Assembly: GCF_900102695.1 (NCBI RefSeq)
Contig: NZ_FMVW01000004.1
Span: 248,001 to 312,000 of the forward strand
DNA length: 64,000 nucleotides
Origin: Afifella marina DSM 2698
GTDB taxonomy: Bacteria > Pseudomonadota > Alphaproteobacteria > Rhizobiales > Afifellaceae
Direction: 5' to 3'
The translations under genes were made by a program, and so were the position numbers. The notes beneath the pieces are model-generated. The model saw nothing but the letters and a program-made list of their open reading frames with translations, was not told where the DNA came from and made no database searches. Below, one piece after another: positions 28,624 to 42,716 of this stretch. Positions within the stretch are counted from its first letter, which is position 1. Each line of letters opens with the position of its first letter.

Positions 28624-30060
28624 CTAAAAGAGGCTTGCTGCCGCAGTGCCAGCCGCGTTGATGATCGGGGAGGCAAACACCAGGAACGCAACCACGAAGG
28701 CACCGGAGAGGACCAGCACCGCCTTCAACTCGCCCGGCATACGCTCGAAGCTCGCTTCCGCCTCGTCAAAGTACATGAGCTTGACGATCCTGAGATAGTA
28801 GAAGGCGCCGACGACGCTCATCACGACGCCAATGACCGCGAGCCAATACAGATTGGCTTCGATCGCCGCGAGGAAGACGTAGTACTTGGCGAAGAAGCCG
28901 GCGAGCGGTGGGATGCCCGCGAGCGAGAACATGATCGCCCCCAGCATGAAGGCCGTCATCGGCTGGGTGCGCGAGAGCCCTGCCAGGGACTCAATGTCCT
29001 CCACCATGTGTTCCTGGCGGCGCATCGAGAGAATGCAGGCAAAGGCGCCGAGCGTCATCGGAACATAGATCACGAGATAGACGATGACCGACTGCACGCC
29101 GAGCTCGGTTCCGGCAGCAAGACCCACAAGTGCGTAACCCATATGGCCGATCGACGAATAGGCCATCAGCCGTTTGATGTTGCGCTGGCCGATCGCGGCG
29201 AATGCGCCAAGCACCATCGATGCGATCGAGACAAAGGCCACGATCTGCTGCCAATCCATCGAAATCGGAGCGAACGCTTCGGTCACGACGCGGATGGTGA
29301 GGGCCATCGCGGCAAGCTTCGGCGCGGCCGCCAGGAAGGCGGTGACCGGCGTCGGTGCCCCCTCATAGACGTCCGGCGTCCACATATGGAACGGCACTGC
29401 GGAAATCTTGAAAGCAAGGCCAGCCATGACGAAGACGAGGCCGATCACGAGGCCGGTCGAGCGCCCATCGGCGAGGACGTTGGCGATCTCGATGAAATTG
29501 GTGTGGCCGGTAAAGCCGTAGACCAGCGATGATCCGTAGAGGAGCATGCCGGACGACAGTGCACCGAGGACGAAATATTTGAGGCCGGCCTCCGTGGAGC
29601 GAATGGAATCGCGGTGGATGGCGGCGAGCACGTAGATCGCCAGCGACTGAAGTTCGAGGCCCAGATAAAGGCTGATCAGGTCGTTGGCCGAGATCATCAA
29701 AAGCATGCCGAGCGTGGCAAGCACGATGAGGATCGGATACTCGAAGCGCTGAAAGCCCGCGAGGCGCGCATAGCCAACGGACATGGCAATCGCGAAGCCC
29801 GACGCGATCAGCGTCAAGACCTTCATGAACCGCGCAAAGCTGTCCTGAATGAAGGCGCCGTTGAAGGTTGTGCCGTCGCCTCCCGCAAACAAGACGAGAA
29901 GCACGGCAAGCCCCAGGAGCCCGATCGACACGCCCGTCACGGTCGGTGCGGAACGCTCCCCCGCAAACACGCCAAACATCAAGAGACCCAAGGCGCCAAG
30001 GGCGAGAACCAGTTCCGCCAGGAGCGGTGTCAGGGTCGGCATCATGATCACTTCCGGCAC
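28624..30060 (-). CDS. nuoN: NADH-quinone oxidoreductase subunit N
   Basis: NuoN is one of three Mrp-antiporter-like proton-pumping subunits of complex I. The 478-aa protein has about 14 membrane helices and the antiporter-family core ([69 protein letters not shown]) with conserved Lys and the helix-breaking prolines. The start is GTG with AGGAGG six bases upstream. It is the last nuo gene, 9 bases after nuoM, and birA follows. Confidence 0.97.
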   Translation of the reverse strand: MPEVIMMPTLTPLLAELVLALGALGLLMFGVFAGERSAPTVTGVSIGLLGLAVLLVLFAGGDGTTFNGAFIQDSFARFMKVLTLIASGFAIAMSVGYARLAGFQRFEYPILIVLATLGMLLMISANDLISLYLGLELQSLAIYVLAAIHRDSIRSTEAGLKYFVLGALSSGMLLYGSSLVYGFTGHTNFIEIANVLADGRSTGLVIGLVFVMAGLAFKISAVPFHMWTPDVYEGAPTPVTAFLAAAPKLAAMALTIRVVTEAFAPISMDWQQIVAFVSIASMVLGAFAAIGQRNIKRLMAYSSIGHMGYALVGLAAGTELGVQSVIVYLVIYVPMTLGAFACILSMRRQEHMVEDIESLAGLSRTQPMTAFMLGAIMFSLAGIPPLAGFFAKYYVFLAAIEANLYWLAVIGVVMSVVGAFYYLRIVKLMYFDEAEASFERMPGELKAVLVLSGAFVVAFLVFASPIINAAGTAAASLF

Positions 30061-30069
30061 AGAGACCTC

Positions 30070-31584
30070 CTAGCGGCCAAGCATTGCGGCGGAAGTGGCA
30101 CCCTCGCGGGCGGCCTCCACCTGGGCCACGAGATTGTCGACGGAAGCCGCGGTGACGTTCATCACCGGTTGCGGATAAACGCCGAAGAAGAGAACGAGCA
30201 ACATCAATGGCACCAATATGAGCTTTTCGCGCCCGGAAAGATCGAGCATCGCCTTGAGGCTTTCCTTCTCCAGCTGGCCGAGCACGACACGGCGATAAAG
30301 CCACAGCGCATAGCAGGCCGAGAAGATCACGCCTGACGCCGCGAAGAGCGCGACCCAGGTGTTCACTCGGAACGCACCGAGCATGGTGAGGAATTCGCCG
30401 ACGAAGCCGGACGTGCCGGGCAGACCGATATTGGCCATGGTGAAAAGAAGGAAGGCGAAGGCATACCAGGGCATGCGGTTCACCAGACCGCCATAGGCGT
30501 CGATCTTGCGCGTGTGCAGGCGGTCGTAAATCACGCCGACGCAGAGGAAGAGCGCACCCGAAACGAGCCCGTGCGAAAGCATCTGGAAGATACCGCCCTG
30601 CACGCCCTGCGCCGTCACCGTGAAGATGCCCATCGTCACGAAGCCCATATGGGCGACGGAGGAATAGGCGATCAGCTTCTTCATGTCCTCCTGCGCCAGT
30701 GCGACGAGGGAGGTGTAGATGATGGCGATAACGGAAAGCGTATAAACGAGAGGCGCGAACTCCGCGCTCGCCAGCGGGAACATTGGCAGAGAGAAGCGCA
30801 GAAATCCGTAGCCGCCCATTTTCAAAAGGATGCCAGCCAGGATGACCGATCCGGCGGTCGGCGCCTCCACATGCGCATCCGGCAGCCAGGTGTGCACCGG
30901 CCACATCGGCATCTTCACCGCAAAGGAAGCGAAGAACGCGAGCCACAGCCAGAACTGCATGCTTGCCGGGAACTGATGATTGAGGAGCTCCGGAATGGAG
31001 GTCGTTCCCGCATCCCAGTACATGGCCATCAAGGCCAGCAGCATCAGAACCGAGCCGAGCAGCGTGTAGAGGAAGAACTTGAAGGCGGAATAGACCCGCC
31101 TCGGACCGCCCCACACACCGATGATCAGGAACATCGGAATGAGGCCACCCTCGAAGAACACATAGAAGAGCACGAGATCGAGCGCGCAGAACACGCCGAT
31201 CATCAGCGTTTCGAGGACGAGAAACGCGATCATGTATTCCTTGACGCGGCTCTGCACGGATTCCCAGCTCGCCAGGATGCAAAGCGGCATCAGAAACGTC
31301 GTCAGGATGACGAACAGCATGGATATGCCGTCGACGCCCATCCGGTAGCTCATGAAGCCGCCGAGCCAATCCGCATTCTCGACGAACTGGAAGCCCGGGT
31401 TCTGAGGATCAAAACCGATCCACAGCAGCAGCGAGACAAGGAAGGTCACGACGGTCACACCGAGAGCGACATGGCGCATATTGCGCCGATGCACCTCTTC
31501 ATCACCGTGAATGAAGAAGAAAATGATCCCGGCGCCGACCAGCGGCAGGAACGTAATCGTCGAAAGGATGGGCCAGTTCAGCAT
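30070..31584 (-). CDS. nuoM: NADH-quinone oxidoreductase subunit M
   Basis: NuoM is an antiporter-like proton-pumping subunit of complex I. The 504-aa protein from the ATG at 31584 begins [19 protein letters not shown]. It has the conserved core [44 protein letters not shown] with the essential Lys and Glu-bearing helices (for example the [31 protein letters not shown] stretch). An in-frame TTG seven codons upstream overlaps the nuoL end less plausibly. Gaps are 10 bases to nuoL and 9 to nuoN. Confidence 0.97.
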   Translation of the reverse strand: MLNWPILSTITFLPLVGAGIIFFFIHGDEEVHRRNMRHVALGVTVVTFLVSLLLWIGFDPQNPGFQFVENADWLGGFMSYRMGVDGISMLFVILTTFLMPLCILASWESVQSRVKEYMIAFLVLETLMIGVFCALDLVLFYVFFEGGLIPMFLIIGVWGGPRRVYSAFKFFLYTLLGSVLMLLALMAMYWDAGTTSIPELLNHQFPASMQFWLWLAFFASFAVKMPMWPVHTWLPDAHVEAPTAGSVILAGILLKMGGYGFLRFSLPMFPLASAEFAPLVYTLSVIAIIYTSLVALAQEDMKKLIAYSSVAHMGFVTMGIFTVTAQGVQGGIFQMLSHGLVSGALFLCVGVIYDRLHTRKIDAYGGLVNRMPWYAFAFLLFTMANIGLPGTSGFVGEFLTMLGAFRVNTWVALFAASGVIFSACYALWLYRRVVLGQLEKESLKAMLDLSGREKLILVPLMLLVLFFGVYPQPVMNVTAASVDNLVAQVEAAREGATSAAMLGR

Positions 31585-31594
31585 TTTCGCACCG

Positions 31595-33643
<2,049 letters not shown>

Positions 33644-33646
33644 AGC

Positions 33647-33955
33647 TCAGCCCTTCATCATGTTGATGTCTTCGACCGCGATCGAACCGCGGTTGCGGAA
33701 GAAGACGACGAGAATGGCGAGGCCGATCGCCGCCTCCGCTGCAGCGACCGTCAGGACGAGAAGCGCGAAGATCTGACCGACGAGGTCGCCAAGGAACGCG
33801 GAGAACGCGACGAGATTGATGTTGACCGCCAAGAGAACGAGCTCGATCGACATCAAGATGATGATCACGTTCTTGCGGTTGAGGAAGATGCCAAAGACGC
33901 CGAGCGTGAACAGCACGGCGGCGACCGTGAGGTACTGGCCGAGACCGATCATCAT
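33647..33955 (-). CDS. nuoK: NADH-quinone oxidoreductase subunit K
   Basis: NuoK is a small three-helix membrane subunit of complex I. The 102-aa length is standard. It shows [46 protein letters not shown], containing the two conserved membrane glutamates (one in MSIELVLLA, one in [11 protein letters not shown]) that take part in proton transfer. Its start overlaps the nuoJ stop by 4 bases. Confidence 0.98.
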   Translation of the reverse strand: MMIGLGQYLTVAAVLFTLGVFGIFLNRKNVIIILMSIELVLLAVNINLVAFSAFLGDLVGQIFALLVLTVAAAEAAIGLAILVVFFRNRGSIAVEDINMMKG

Positions 33956-34566
33956 ATCCCCTGCCCCGATTTGACTTTTACCAGCTCGACGGCGGCTTCG
34001 CGCGTGCGGCCCACCTGAGCCCCGATATCCTGGCGCTTGACGCCTTCCTTATGGCGCAGCGTCAAGACGATCGCCCCGATCATCGCCACGAGCAGAACGA
34101 GTCCGGCCGTCTGGAAGAAGAAAATGTATTTGGTGTAGAGAAGCTCGCCGATCGCGGCGATGTTGCTCGCCTCCGCAAGCGGTGGGATCGGCTGCGCCAC
34201 CTGCTGTGCAACCTCAGGCGCGATGATGGTGCCGCCGAGCACTGCGACGAGCTCCACGAGCAAGATGATTCCAATCAGTGCGCCGATCGGCAGATATTGC
34301 AGAAAGCCCTGCCGAAGCTCCACGAAATCGACGTCGAGCATCATGACGACGAAGAGGAAGAGCACAGCCACCGCCCCGACATAGACCACCACCAGAATCA
34401 TGGCGATGAACTCGGCTCCGAGAAGCACAAAGAGGCCGGCGGAGTTGAAGAAGGCGAGGATGAGGAAGAGCACCGAATGCACAGGATTGCGCGACGATAT
34501 CACCATCAAAGCCGCGGCAATCGTCACGGCGGAGAAGAGGTAGAAAAAGATCGGCTGCAGGATCAT
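33952..34566 (-). CDS. nuoJ: NADH-quinone oxidoreductase subunit J
   Basis: NuoJ is a five-helix membrane subunit. The 204-aa protein has the family pattern [47 protein letters not shown] and a C-terminal cytosolic tail with [25 protein letters not shown]. It overlaps nuoK by 4 bases. A 71-base spacer with a 7-bp hairpin separates it from nuoI. Confidence 0.97.
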   Translation of the reverse strand: MILQPIFFYLFSAVTIAAALMVISSRNPVHSVLFLILAFFNSAGLFVLLGAEFIAMILVVVYVGAVAVLFLFVVMMLDVDFVELRQGFLQYLPIGALIGIILLVELVAVLGGTIIAPEVAQQVAQPIPPLAEASNIAAIGELLYTKYIFFFQTAGLVLLVAMIGAIVLTLRHKEGVKRQDIGAQVGRTREAAVELVKVKSGQGI

Positions 34567-34602
34567 GGGTCCGGGCTTCGGGTGCTGAAAGTCTTTAACG
34601 AA

Positions 34603-34627
34603 GCCCCGCCGGAGCGTCCAGCGGGGC
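34603..34627 (-). other. Intercistronic hairpin between nuoI and nuoJ
   Basis: A 7-bp GC-only stem (GCCCCGC at 34603-34609, GCGGGGC at 34621-34627) with an 11-nt loop lies in the only sizeable gap of the distal nuo operon. It has no T-run, so mRNA stability or processing is more likely than termination. Confidence 0.5.
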
Positions 34628-34637
34628 CAGGCTCAAT

Positions 34638-35132
34638 TTACCGATAAGGCGCGTCGAGAGCGATGTTGCGAGCGATTTCACGCTCCCAGCGGTCACCGTT
34701 TTCGAGCAGTCTCTCCTTATCGTAGTAGAGTTCTTCGCGCGTCTCCGTGGAAAACTCGAAGTTCGGCCCCTCCACGATGGCATCGACCGGGCAGGCTTCC
34801 TGACAGAAGCCGCAATAGATGCATTTCACCATGTCGATGTCGTAGCGGACCGTGCGCCGGGTGCCATCGTTGCGCCGCGGACCGGCTTCGATGGTGATCG
34901 CCTGCGCCGGGCAGATCGCCTCGCAAAGCTTGCAGGCGATGCACCGCTCCTGACCGTTGGGATAACGCCGAAGCGCATGCTCGCCACGGAAACGCGGCGA
35001 CAATGCCCCCTTCTCGTGCGGGTAGTTCAGCGTGGCCTTCGGCGCCACGAAGTAGCGCATGGCCAGCATGGTGGCGGAGACGAATTCCTTCAACAACAAG
35101 GATCCGGCCGCCTGACGCAGAGACGCCATCAT
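34638..35132 (-). CDS. nuoI: NADH-quinone oxidoreductase subunit I
   Basis: NuoI carries clusters N6a and N6b, the last relay before N2. The 164-aa protein has two 4Fe-4S motifs, [12 protein letters not shown] (Cys 64, 67, 70, 74) and [12 protein letters not shown] (Cys 104, 107, 110, 114). The N-terminal amphipathic region ([17 protein letters not shown]) anchors it to the membrane arm. Its ATG overlaps by 4 bases the stop of the 71-aa membrane protein gene, so it seems translationally coupled to that gene; a second ATG follows directly. Confidence 0.97.
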   Translation of the reverse strand: MMASLRQAAGSLLLKEFVSATMLAMRYFVAPKATLNYPHEKGALSPRFRGEHALRRYPNGQERCIACKLCEAICPAQAITIEAGPRRNDGTRRTVRYDIDMVKCIYCGFCQEACPVDAIVEGPNFEFSTETREELYYDKERLLENGDRWEREIARNIALDAPYR

Positions 35133-35344
35133 CCACCTCCGAAATATCTGTAAAGCAGCGGTCCAAGAAACCAGCCGAGAATGGGAAACAGAACCAGCTG
35201 CGCCTTGCGGGCGAGATCGATTGCAGCGACGCCGGAACCGCTCTCCCCGCGCCTTTTGGCGCGCTCAAGCACCATGCCGAATAACATGTAGTCGGCAATG
35301 GCAAAGACCAGCCCGACGACCAAACCGATGAGAGCGATACTCAT
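35129..35344 (-). CDS. 71-aa membrane protein encoded inside the nuo operon
   Basis: This gene lies between nuoH and nuoI, where most nuo operons have nothing. The product has two hydrophobic segments ([20 protein letters not shown] and [21 protein letters not shown]) joined by a basic loop, so both ends probably face the same side. GAGG sits five bases before the ATG. The nuoH stop is 6 bases upstream and the nuoI start overlaps its stop by 4. The clean ribosome binding site and tight coupling support a real gene. I do not recognise the family. A role as a complex I accessory or assembly protein is inference from position only. Confidence 0.75.
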   Translation of the reverse strand: MSIALIGLVVGLVFAIADYMLFGMVLERAKRRGESGSGVAAIDLARKAQLVLFPILGWFLGPLLYRYFGGG

Positions 35345-35350
35345 CGCGCC

Positions 35351-36412
35351 TCACCCGGCCGTCGGAACGCCGCCCCAGCCCGTGAACTGAAGCACGACCG
35401 CGACGATCACGACGAAGGCGAGAGACAGGGGCAAGAACACCTTCCAACCAAGCCGCATCAACTGGTCGTAGCGGTAGCGCGGCACGATCGCCTTCACCAT
35501 CGAAACCATGAAAAAGACGAAACACAGCTTTAAGGTGAACCAGACGACCCCGGGGATCCAGGTGAACGGCGCGAAGTCGAAGGGCGGCAGCCAACCGCCG
35601 AGGAACAGCGTCGTCATCAAGGCGCAGATGACCGTAATCGCCACATATTCCCCGAGCATGAACAGCATGTACGGGGTCGAAGAATATTCGACCATGAAGC
35701 CGGCGACGATCTCCGACTCACCTTCCGGAAGGTCGAAGGGCGGCCTGTTCGTTTCCGCCAGACCCGAGATGAAGAACATCACGAACGCCGGGAACAAGGG
35801 CAGCCAGTGCCAGTCGAGGAAGGAGTTGGGAAGGCCCAGCACCGTGCCGATGCCCGTGGTCTGTGCCAACACGATGTCAGAGAAATTGAGCGAGCCGACG
35901 CACAAGAGCACAGCAATGATGATGAAGCCGATCGAAACTTCGTAGGACACCATCTGCGCCGCAGACCGCAGCGATCCCAAGAAAGCATACTTCGAATTCG
36001 AGGCCCAGCCGCCCATGATCACGCCATAGACCTCGAGCGAGGAGACGGCGAAAACATAGAGAACGCCCACATTGATGTCGGAAATGACCCATCCGGAGCC
36101 GACCGGGATCACCGCCCAGGCCGCCAGCGCGAGAACCGTCGACATCAACGGCGCCAGAAGGAAAATCGTCTTGTCGGACGCCGCGGGAACGACCGGCTCC
36201 TTCAGAACGAACTTCAGCAAATCGGCGAAAGACTGAAACAGACCCCAGGGCCCAACGACGTTCGGACCGCGTCGCATCTGCACGGCCGCCCAGATCTTTC
36301 GGTCGGCATAAAGCAGATAGGCGATGACGACGAGCAGCACGACCAGAAGCAGAAGGCTCTGGCCGACGATGATCGCACCCGGGATGAGGTAGCTGTGCAG
36401 AAACGTATCCAT
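35351..36412 (-). CDS. nuoH: NADH-quinone oxidoreductase subunit H
   Basis: NuoH forms the quinone-binding chamber at the junction of the two arms. The 353-aa protein has eight hydrophobic helices and family signatures [30 protein letters not shown], the acidic loop [27 protein letters not shown] and the C-terminal [23 protein letters not shown]. It starts 5 bases after the nuoG stop. Confidence 0.98.
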   Translation of the reverse strand: MDTFLHSYLIPGAIIVGQSLLLLVVLLVVIAYLLYADRKIWAAVQMRRGPNVVGPWGLFQSFADLLKFVLKEPVVPAASDKTIFLLAPLMSTVLALAAWAVIPVGSGWVISDINVGVLYVFAVSSLEVYGVIMGGWASNSKYAFLGSLRSAAQMVSYEVSIGFIIIAVLLCVGSLNFSDIVLAQTTGIGTVLGLPNSFLDWHWLPLFPAFVMFFISGLAETNRPPFDLPEGESEIVAGFMVEYSSTPYMLFMLGEYVAITVICALMTTLFLGGWLPPFDFAPFTWIPGVVWFTLKLCFVFFMVSMVKAIVPRYRYDQLMRLGWKVFLPLSLAFVVIVAVVLQFTGWGGVPTAG

Positions 36413-36417
36413 CGGGC

Positions 36418-38523
36418 CTACTCCGCGGCTTCAGCGCGCGGGCCGAGCCGCAGCGAAGAACATTCTGCCATCACTGCCGAAGCACGGGCGATCGGGTTTG
36501 TCAGGAAGAAGTCCGGAACGCAGCTGACGAAAGGCTCGCTGCCCGGCTTTTCGCCGGCGTGGCCTGAGAGAGATTTGAGGCCATCCATCGCCACATCGCC
36601 GATCTCGTCGAGCGCCAGGTAACGGGGATCGCTCTCTGCAAGACGATTGCGCAGTTCCGTGAGCGAATCAAAGGGCAGCGTTTTTCCGACGACAGCCGAG
36701 AGCGCCCTCAGGATCGACCAATCCTCCCGAGCCTGTCCCGGGGGGAAGATCGCACGGTTCGCCATCTGGGCCCGCCCTTCCGTGTTCACGTAGGTTCCCG
36801 ATTTCTCGGTGTAGGCCGCACCCGGGAGAATGACGTCGGCACCGTGAGCCCCACGATCGCCATGGCTGCCGATATAGACCTTGAACGTGTCAGAGATCGC
36901 ATCGAGCTTGTATTCGTCGGCTCCCAAGAGGAAGAGCACGTCAAGCGGTGCCGTTCCCTCCATCCCGAGCATCTCGGCGGTCGCTAGGCCGCCCTCGCCC
37001 GGCACGAAACCGAGATCGAGACCACCGACTCTTGCCGCCGCCGTGTGCAAAACGTTGAAGCCGTTCCATTCCTCGCCGAAGGCCCCGATCGAATCGGCAA
37101 GCTTCACAGCCCGAGACAGGATCGAAGCGCCGTCGGCGCGATTGAGCGCCCCCTGCCCGATGATGATCATCGGCCGCTCGGCCTTTTTCAGAACATCGAG
37201 GAAATCGAGTTCACCGGCAGCGAGCGAATCGAGGGAGGAAGGTCCGGCCCCAAGATGCGCGTAGGAATAGGTGAGATCCGCCGGCTCACCGATCAAGCCG
37301 ATCTGCGTCTGTCCAGCGCGCCACACCTTGCGAATGCGCGAATTCAGAACCGCCGCCTCGACACGCGGATTGGTGCCGATCAAAAGGATCGCATCGGCGT
37401 CTTCGATGCCGGCGATCGTGGAGCCGAAAACGTAGCTCGCTCGCCCGTTTTTCGGATGCAGCGGCGAATACGGCTCCCGGCAATCGATGTTCGGCGAGCC
37501 GAGTGAGGACATCAGCTCCTTCAGCGCGAACATTTCTTCCACGTTGGCGAGATCGCCGGCGATGGCGCCGAGCTTTTCCGGTGCTGCGGCCTTCACCTTA
37601 TCGGCAATGGCGGCGAACGCCTCTTGCCAGGTTGCGGCCCGCAAACGGCCATTCTCACGCAGATAGGGACGGTCGAGGCGCTGGGTCCGAAGCCCGTCGA
37701 AGACGAAGCGGGTTTTGTCGGAGATCCATTCCTCGTTCACCAGTTCGTTGGTGCGCGGGAGGATGCGCATCACTTCCGTGTTGCGCGAATCGACGCGAAT
37801 GGCAGAGCCGAGCGCGTCCATGACGTCGATCGATTCGGTTTTGTTGAGCTCCCACGGCCGCGCTTTGAACGCGTAAGGCCGCGAGGTCAGGGCTCCGACC
37901 GGACAAAGATCGATGACATTGCCCTGCAGTTCAGAGGTCATGGCCCGCTCGAGGAAGGTCGTGATCTCCATATCCTCGCCGCGACCGGTGGCGCCGAGCT
38001 CGGAGACGCCGGCAACTTCGGTCGTGAAGCGGACGCAGCGCGTGCAATGGATGCAACGCGTCATGATCGTCTTCACCAGCGGACCGATATATTTGTTCTC
38101 CACCGCGCGCTTGTTTTCCTCAAAGCGAGAGGTGTCGACACCGTAGGCCATCGCCTGGTCCTGCAGATCGCATTCTCCGCCCTGGTCGCAGATCGGGCAG
38201 TCGAGCGGATGATTGATGAGCAGAAACTCCATCACCCCTTCGCGCGCCTTTTTGGTCAAAGGCGACTTCGTCAGCACCTGCGGCGGTTCGCCATTCGGTC
38301 CAGGCCGGCAGTCGCGCACCGCGTAAGCGCAGGAAGCGACGGGTTTCGGCGCCCCCTTCAGCTCCACGAGGCACATGCGGCAATTGCCTGCGATCGAGAG
38401 CCGCTCGTGGAAACAGAAGCGCGGGATCTCCGCACCTGCGGCCTCGCAGGCCTGCAGAAGCGTGTACGTTACGGGGACCTCGACTTCGGTGCCGTCGACT
38501 ATGAGTGTTCGCGTATCTGCCAT
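36418..38523 (-). CDS. nuoG: NADH-quinone oxidoreductase subunit G
   Basis: NuoG is the large peripheral iron-sulfur subunit. The 701-aa protein has an N-terminal 2Fe-2S ferredoxin domain ([32 protein letters not shown]), a His-Cys3 cluster region ([21 protein letters not shown]), a 4Fe-4S region ([16 protein letters not shown]) and a long molybdopterin-oxidoreductase-like domain without cofactor. The length and domain order are normal for alphaproteobacteria. The gene upstream is an unrecognised 97-codon ORF, then nuoF. Confidence 0.97.
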   Translation of the reverse strand: MADTRTLIVDGTEVEVPVTYTLLQACEAAGAEIPRFCFHERLSIAGNCRMCLVELKGAPKPVASCAYAVRDCRPGPNGEPPQVLTKSPLTKKAREGVMEFLLINHPLDCPICDQGGECDLQDQAMAYGVDTSRFEENKRAVENKYIGPLVKTIMTRCIHCTRCVRFTTEVAGVSELGATGRGEDMEITTFLERAMTSELQGNVIDLCPVGALTSRPYAFKARPWELNKTESIDVMDALGSAIRVDSRNTEVMRILPRTNELVNEEWISDKTRFVFDGLRTQRLDRPYLRENGRLRAATWQEAFAAIADKVKAAAPEKLGAIAGDLANVEEMFALKELMSSLGSPNIDCREPYSPLHPKNGRASYVFGSTIAGIEDADAILLIGTNPRVEAAVLNSRIRKVWRAGQTQIGLIGEPADLTYSYAHLGAGPSSLDSLAAGELDFLDVLKKAERPMIIIGQGALNRADGASILSRAVKLADSIGAFGEEWNGFNVLHTAAARVGGLDLGFVPGEGGLATAEMLGMEGTAPLDVLFLLGADEYKLDAISDTFKVYIGSHGDRGAHGADVILPGAAYTEKSGTYVNTEGRAQMANRAIFPPGQAREDWSILRALSAVVGKTLPFDSLTELRNRLAESDPRYLALDEIGDVAMDGLKSLSGHAGEKPGSEPFVSCVPDFFLTNPIARASAVMAECSSLRLGPRAEAAE

Positions 38524-38548
38524 GATCCGTCCTGCGCCTGTCGCCGTT

Positions 38549-38842
38549 TCACCGACCGGCGGCCATCAAAGACGCTGCATGCGGCAGCGAACGGCTGCAT
38601 CCCATGTAGCGCTTGCGGTCAATATATCCGTTGTTCCAGGCGATCTCCGCCCCGTCCCGATCTGCCATCTCTTGGAAATGAACGATGCCGGGCTCGTTTA
38701 GAATGATTTCAAGCGAGACGCCAATAGCGTCAGCCTCTTTTACCCGGTCGGTCCCGGAATTTTGCAGGCCGACAAGCGGGCCGCGGGTCGCGCAGGCGGC
38801 AAAAGCAGGCAGACCGCCGAATCGGTGACCGTCCCTCCGCAT
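38549..38842 (-). CDS. Unrecognised 97-codon ORF between nuoF and nuoG
   Basis: The 357-base gap between nuoF and nuoG holds this ORF with ATG at 38842 (AGAGGG six bases upstream) or 38857, and stop at 38549, 25 bases before nuoG. The product begins MRRDGHRFGGLPAFAACATR and ends SLPHAASLMAAGR. A stretch in the second half, AEIAWNNGYIDRKRY, loosely resembles the EEIAWRNGWID end of glucose-1-phosphate thymidylyltransferases; this is from memory and weak. Part of the frame uses A/T-ending codons unlike its neighbours. It may be a real small gene, or a decayed insert tolerated inside the operon. Confidence 0.4.
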   Translation of the reverse strand: MRRDGHRFGGLPAFAACATRGPLVGLQNSGTDRVKEADAIGVSLEIILNEPGIVHFQEMADRDGAEIAWNNGYIDRKRYMGCSRSLPHAASLMAAGR

Positions 38843-38880
38843 GCGCGTCCCTCTCATTGTTGCCGCAACCTGAAACAAAC

Positions 38881-40188
<1,308 letters not shown>

Positions 40189-40260
40189 CGGATTTCCTCT
40201 TCATCCCGACACAGCAGCAAGGAAGCCAGAAGGCTATCGGGCAAGGTGCATTCGGTCGCA

Positions 40261-41262
40261 TCACTTTTTGTCCGTCCCGCCCGACGCGTCGCGGGAGGTC
40301 TTGTCCGGCTCCCGGCCTGCACCTTTTTCGGCCTGCTCTTGGGTGGTCTCTTTATGGGGCTCCGCACCAAGATTTTCAGACCCCGTATCCGTGGGTTCGG
40401 AGCGCGCGGCCTCTTCGTCGGGCCGGCCAGCGCCCGTCGGCCGACCGGCGAGCTCTTGCTTGCCGCTTGGCGTGGCAGCCGCCTCGTTGCGGCCAACCGC
40501 CTGCTGCGGCTCTTCCGGAACGCCTCCGGCGAGATCCTCGTTGGCGGGGGTTGGCTTACCGGCAGGGACGGAGGCGCCGTTTCCGCCCTCGACCCGCTCG
40601 CGGGCTTTGCCTTCGACCGGAGCACCGCGCGGCGGATCTCGTAACACCTGCTCGGAACCGCCATCTATTTCCGTGAGGCTCGTCAGGCCGGATTGCGGCG
40701 CTGAATGCTGACGATCGACCTGGGTCCCTGGACGCGGCGTGCGACCGGCCGCGAAATCATCCAGGATCGCCTCAAAACTCTCCGGCGTCAGATCCTCGTA
40801 AGTGTCAGAGAAGATCTGCACCATCGGCGCATTTACGCAGGCCCCGAGGCATTCCACCTCCTCCCACGAGAACGCACCGTCAGCGGACACTTCGTGCGGG
40901 TGCTCGGCGATCCGCCGCTGGCACACCTTCTTCAGCTCGTCCGATCCCCGCAGCATGCACGGCGTCGTCCCGCAGACCTGCACATGCGCCTTGGTGCCGA
41001 CAGGAGCGAGATGGAACATCGTGTAGAAGGTCGCGACCTCCAAGACGCGGATTTCGGGCATCGCAAGCATATGGGCGATCGTCTCGATCGCGGGCTTCGT
41101 CACCCAGCCCTCCTGCTCCTGGGCGCGCCAGAGGAGCGAAATGACGGCCGAGGCCTGCCGGCCCTCCGGATATTTGGCGATCTCCTTCTCCGCCCAGGAC
41201 GAATTCTCGGGCGTGAACGCAAAGGAATCGGGCTGCTGTTCAGCGAGACGACGAACGGCCAT
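40261..41262 (-). CDS. nuoE: NADH-quinone oxidoreductase subunit E with long disordered tail
   Basis: NuoE is the 2Fe-2S (N1a) subunit of the NADH module. Residues 1-205 form the normal protein: helical N-terminus, then thioredoxin-like fold with cluster ligands Cys97, Cys102 (CGTTPC), Cys138 and Cys142 (CLGAC). Residues 206-333 are an extra tail rich in Gly, Pro, Glu, Lys, Thr and Ala, without hydrophobic core, so probably disordered and highly charged. Most NuoE proteins are 160-220 aa; some alphaproteobacteria have longer ones. Its ATG shares one base with the nuoD stop. Confidence 0.96.
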   Translation of the reverse strand: MAVRRLAEQQPDSFAFTPENSSWAEKEIAKYPEGRQASAVISLLWRAQEQEGWVTKPAIETIAHMLAMPEIRVLEVATFYTMFHLAPVGTKAHVQVCGTTPCMLRGSDELKKVCQRRIAEHPHEVSADGAFSWEEVECLGACVNAPMVQIFSDTYEDLTPESFEAILDDFAAGRTPRPGTQVDRQHSAPQSGLTSLTEIDGGSEQVLRDPPRGAPVEGKARERVEGGNGASVPAGKPTPANEDLAGGVPEEPQQAVGRNEAAATPSGKQELAGRPTGAGRPDEEAARSEPTDTGSENLGAEPHKETTQEQAEKGAGREPDKTSRDASGGTDKK

Positions 41263-42455
41263 CAGCGATCCACCTCTCCAAAAACGACATCGATGGAGCC
41301 GAGCACGGACGACATATCGGCAAGCATATGGCCTCGCGAAATCGAATCGAGCCCGGCCAGATGCACGAAGCCCGGTGCTCGAATTTTACAGCGGTAAGGT
41401 TTGTTGGAACCATCGGAGACGAGATAGACCCCGAACTCACCCTTCGGCGCCTCGACCGGGGCGTAAACCTCGCCCGCGGGCACGTGGTAGCCCTCGGTAT
41501 AGAGCTTGAAGTGGTGGATGAGCGCTTCCATCGAGCGCTTCATCTGCCCGCGCTTCGGCGGCACAACCTTGCCGTCCTGAGCAGACACCGGGCCAGCGCC
41601 TTCCGGCGAATTCAGTTTCTCGCAACATTGCTTGATGATGCGGACGGCCTGACGCATCTCGTCCATGTGGATGATGTAACGGTCGTAGACATCGCCGTTC
41701 TTGCCGACGGGAATGTCGAAATCATATTCCTCGTAGCCGTCGTAGGGCTGAGACTTCCGCAGATCCCACGGGGCACCGGCGCTCCTCAACACAACTCCTG
41801 AGAAACCGCGCCGCCATGCCTCGTCGAGGGTCACCACGCCGATATCGACACAGCGCTGCTTGAAAATGCGATTGTCGGTGAGAAGCCCCTCAAGGTCGTC
41901 ACAAACCTTCAACAGAGGGTCGCAGTAATTGTAGATATCGGCGATGAGCTGCGGCGGCAGATCCTGGTGCACGCCCCCCGGACGGAAGTAGGCCGCATGC
42001 ATGCGCGCACCCGAGGCCCGCTCATAGAAGCCCATCAGCACTTCCCGCGCCTCAAAGCCCCAGAGCGGCGGCGTCAGGGCCCCGACGTCAAGGGCATGCG
42101 TCACGACGTGCAAGAGATGGGAGAGAATGCGCCCGATCTCCGAATAGAGCACACGAATGATTTGGCCGCGTTTCGGAACCTCCAGCCCCAGGAGGCGCTC
42201 CGTAGCCAGCGCGAACGCATGCTCCTGGTTCATCGGCGCGACGTAATCGAGGCGATCGAAATAAGGCACCGCCTGCAGATAGGTCTTGTATTCGATCAGC
42301 TTCTCGGTGCCGCGATGCAGCAAGCCGATATGCGGATCGACGCGCTTGACGACCTCGCCGTCCAATTCCAGCACAAGACGCAAAACACCATGCGCAGCAG
42401 GATGTTGCGGTCCAAAGTTGATGTTGAAATTACGGAGATCAGCTTCAGAGGGCAT
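41262..42455 (-). CDS. nuoD: NADH-quinone oxidoreductase subunit D
   Basis: NuoD is the 49-kDa subunit that builds the quinone site with NuoB. The 397-aa protein has the [25 protein letters not shown]-terminus with the quinone-site histidine, [22 protein letters not shown], the HQDLP loop and the terminal LDPVFGEVDR-type end ([11 protein letters not shown]). It is preceded by a 261-base spacer to nuoC and coupled to nuoE by a one-base overlap. Confidence 0.98.
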   Translation of the reverse strand: MPSEADLRNFNINFGPQHPAAHGVLRLVLELDGEVVKRVDPHIGLLHRGTEKLIEYKTYLQAVPYFDRLDYVAPMNQEHAFALATERLLGLEVPKRGQIIRVLYSEIGRILSHLLHVVTHALDVGALTPPLWGFEAREVLMGFYERASGARMHAAYFRPGGVHQDLPPQLIADIYNYCDPLLKVCDDLEGLLTDNRIFKQRCVDIGVVTLDEAWRRGFSGVVLRSAGAPWDLRKSQPYDGYEEYDFDIPVGKNGDVYDRYIIHMDEMRQAVRIIKQCCEKLNSPEGAGPVSAQDGKVVPPKRGQMKRSMEALIHHFKLYTEGYHVPAGEVYAPVEAPKGEFGVYLVSDGSNKPYRCKIRAPGFVHLAGLDSISRGHMLADMSSVLGSIDVVFGEVDR

Positions 42456-42716
42456 GAGGATACGTCGGTCCTGAAGAGAGATGATGAATGACCCGGCAGC
42501 GCAATGGCGCGGGCTTTATGGAGCCGCCGGCGTTCGGCCGCACGCTGTCACCGGCGCGATTCGAGACGAGAGGATCGCCAAGCGCGCGCGCTTCACTTAC
42601 GCGCCGCCCTGCCGTTGTCGACACGGCGCTGGAGGCGGCTCGGATGCGCTTGCGGCAGCGGGCAAAACTCGTACCGCCGGCAGCGACACGCTCTGCTGCT
42701 GCGCGGGACACCTCGC
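42456..42716 (-). other. nuoC-nuoD spacer without a recognised gene
   Basis: A GC-rich gap of 261 bases in an operon where most genes abut. Open frames cross it on both strands, but none has a ribosome binding site, a family match or a sensible start. It lacks a T-run terminator. The reason for the gap is not visible. Confidence 0.5.

Noticed and set aside
29363-31369. 668-codon second minus-strand frame across nuoM and nuoN
   Set aside because: Out-of-frame shadow spanning two clear genes, with no start signal.
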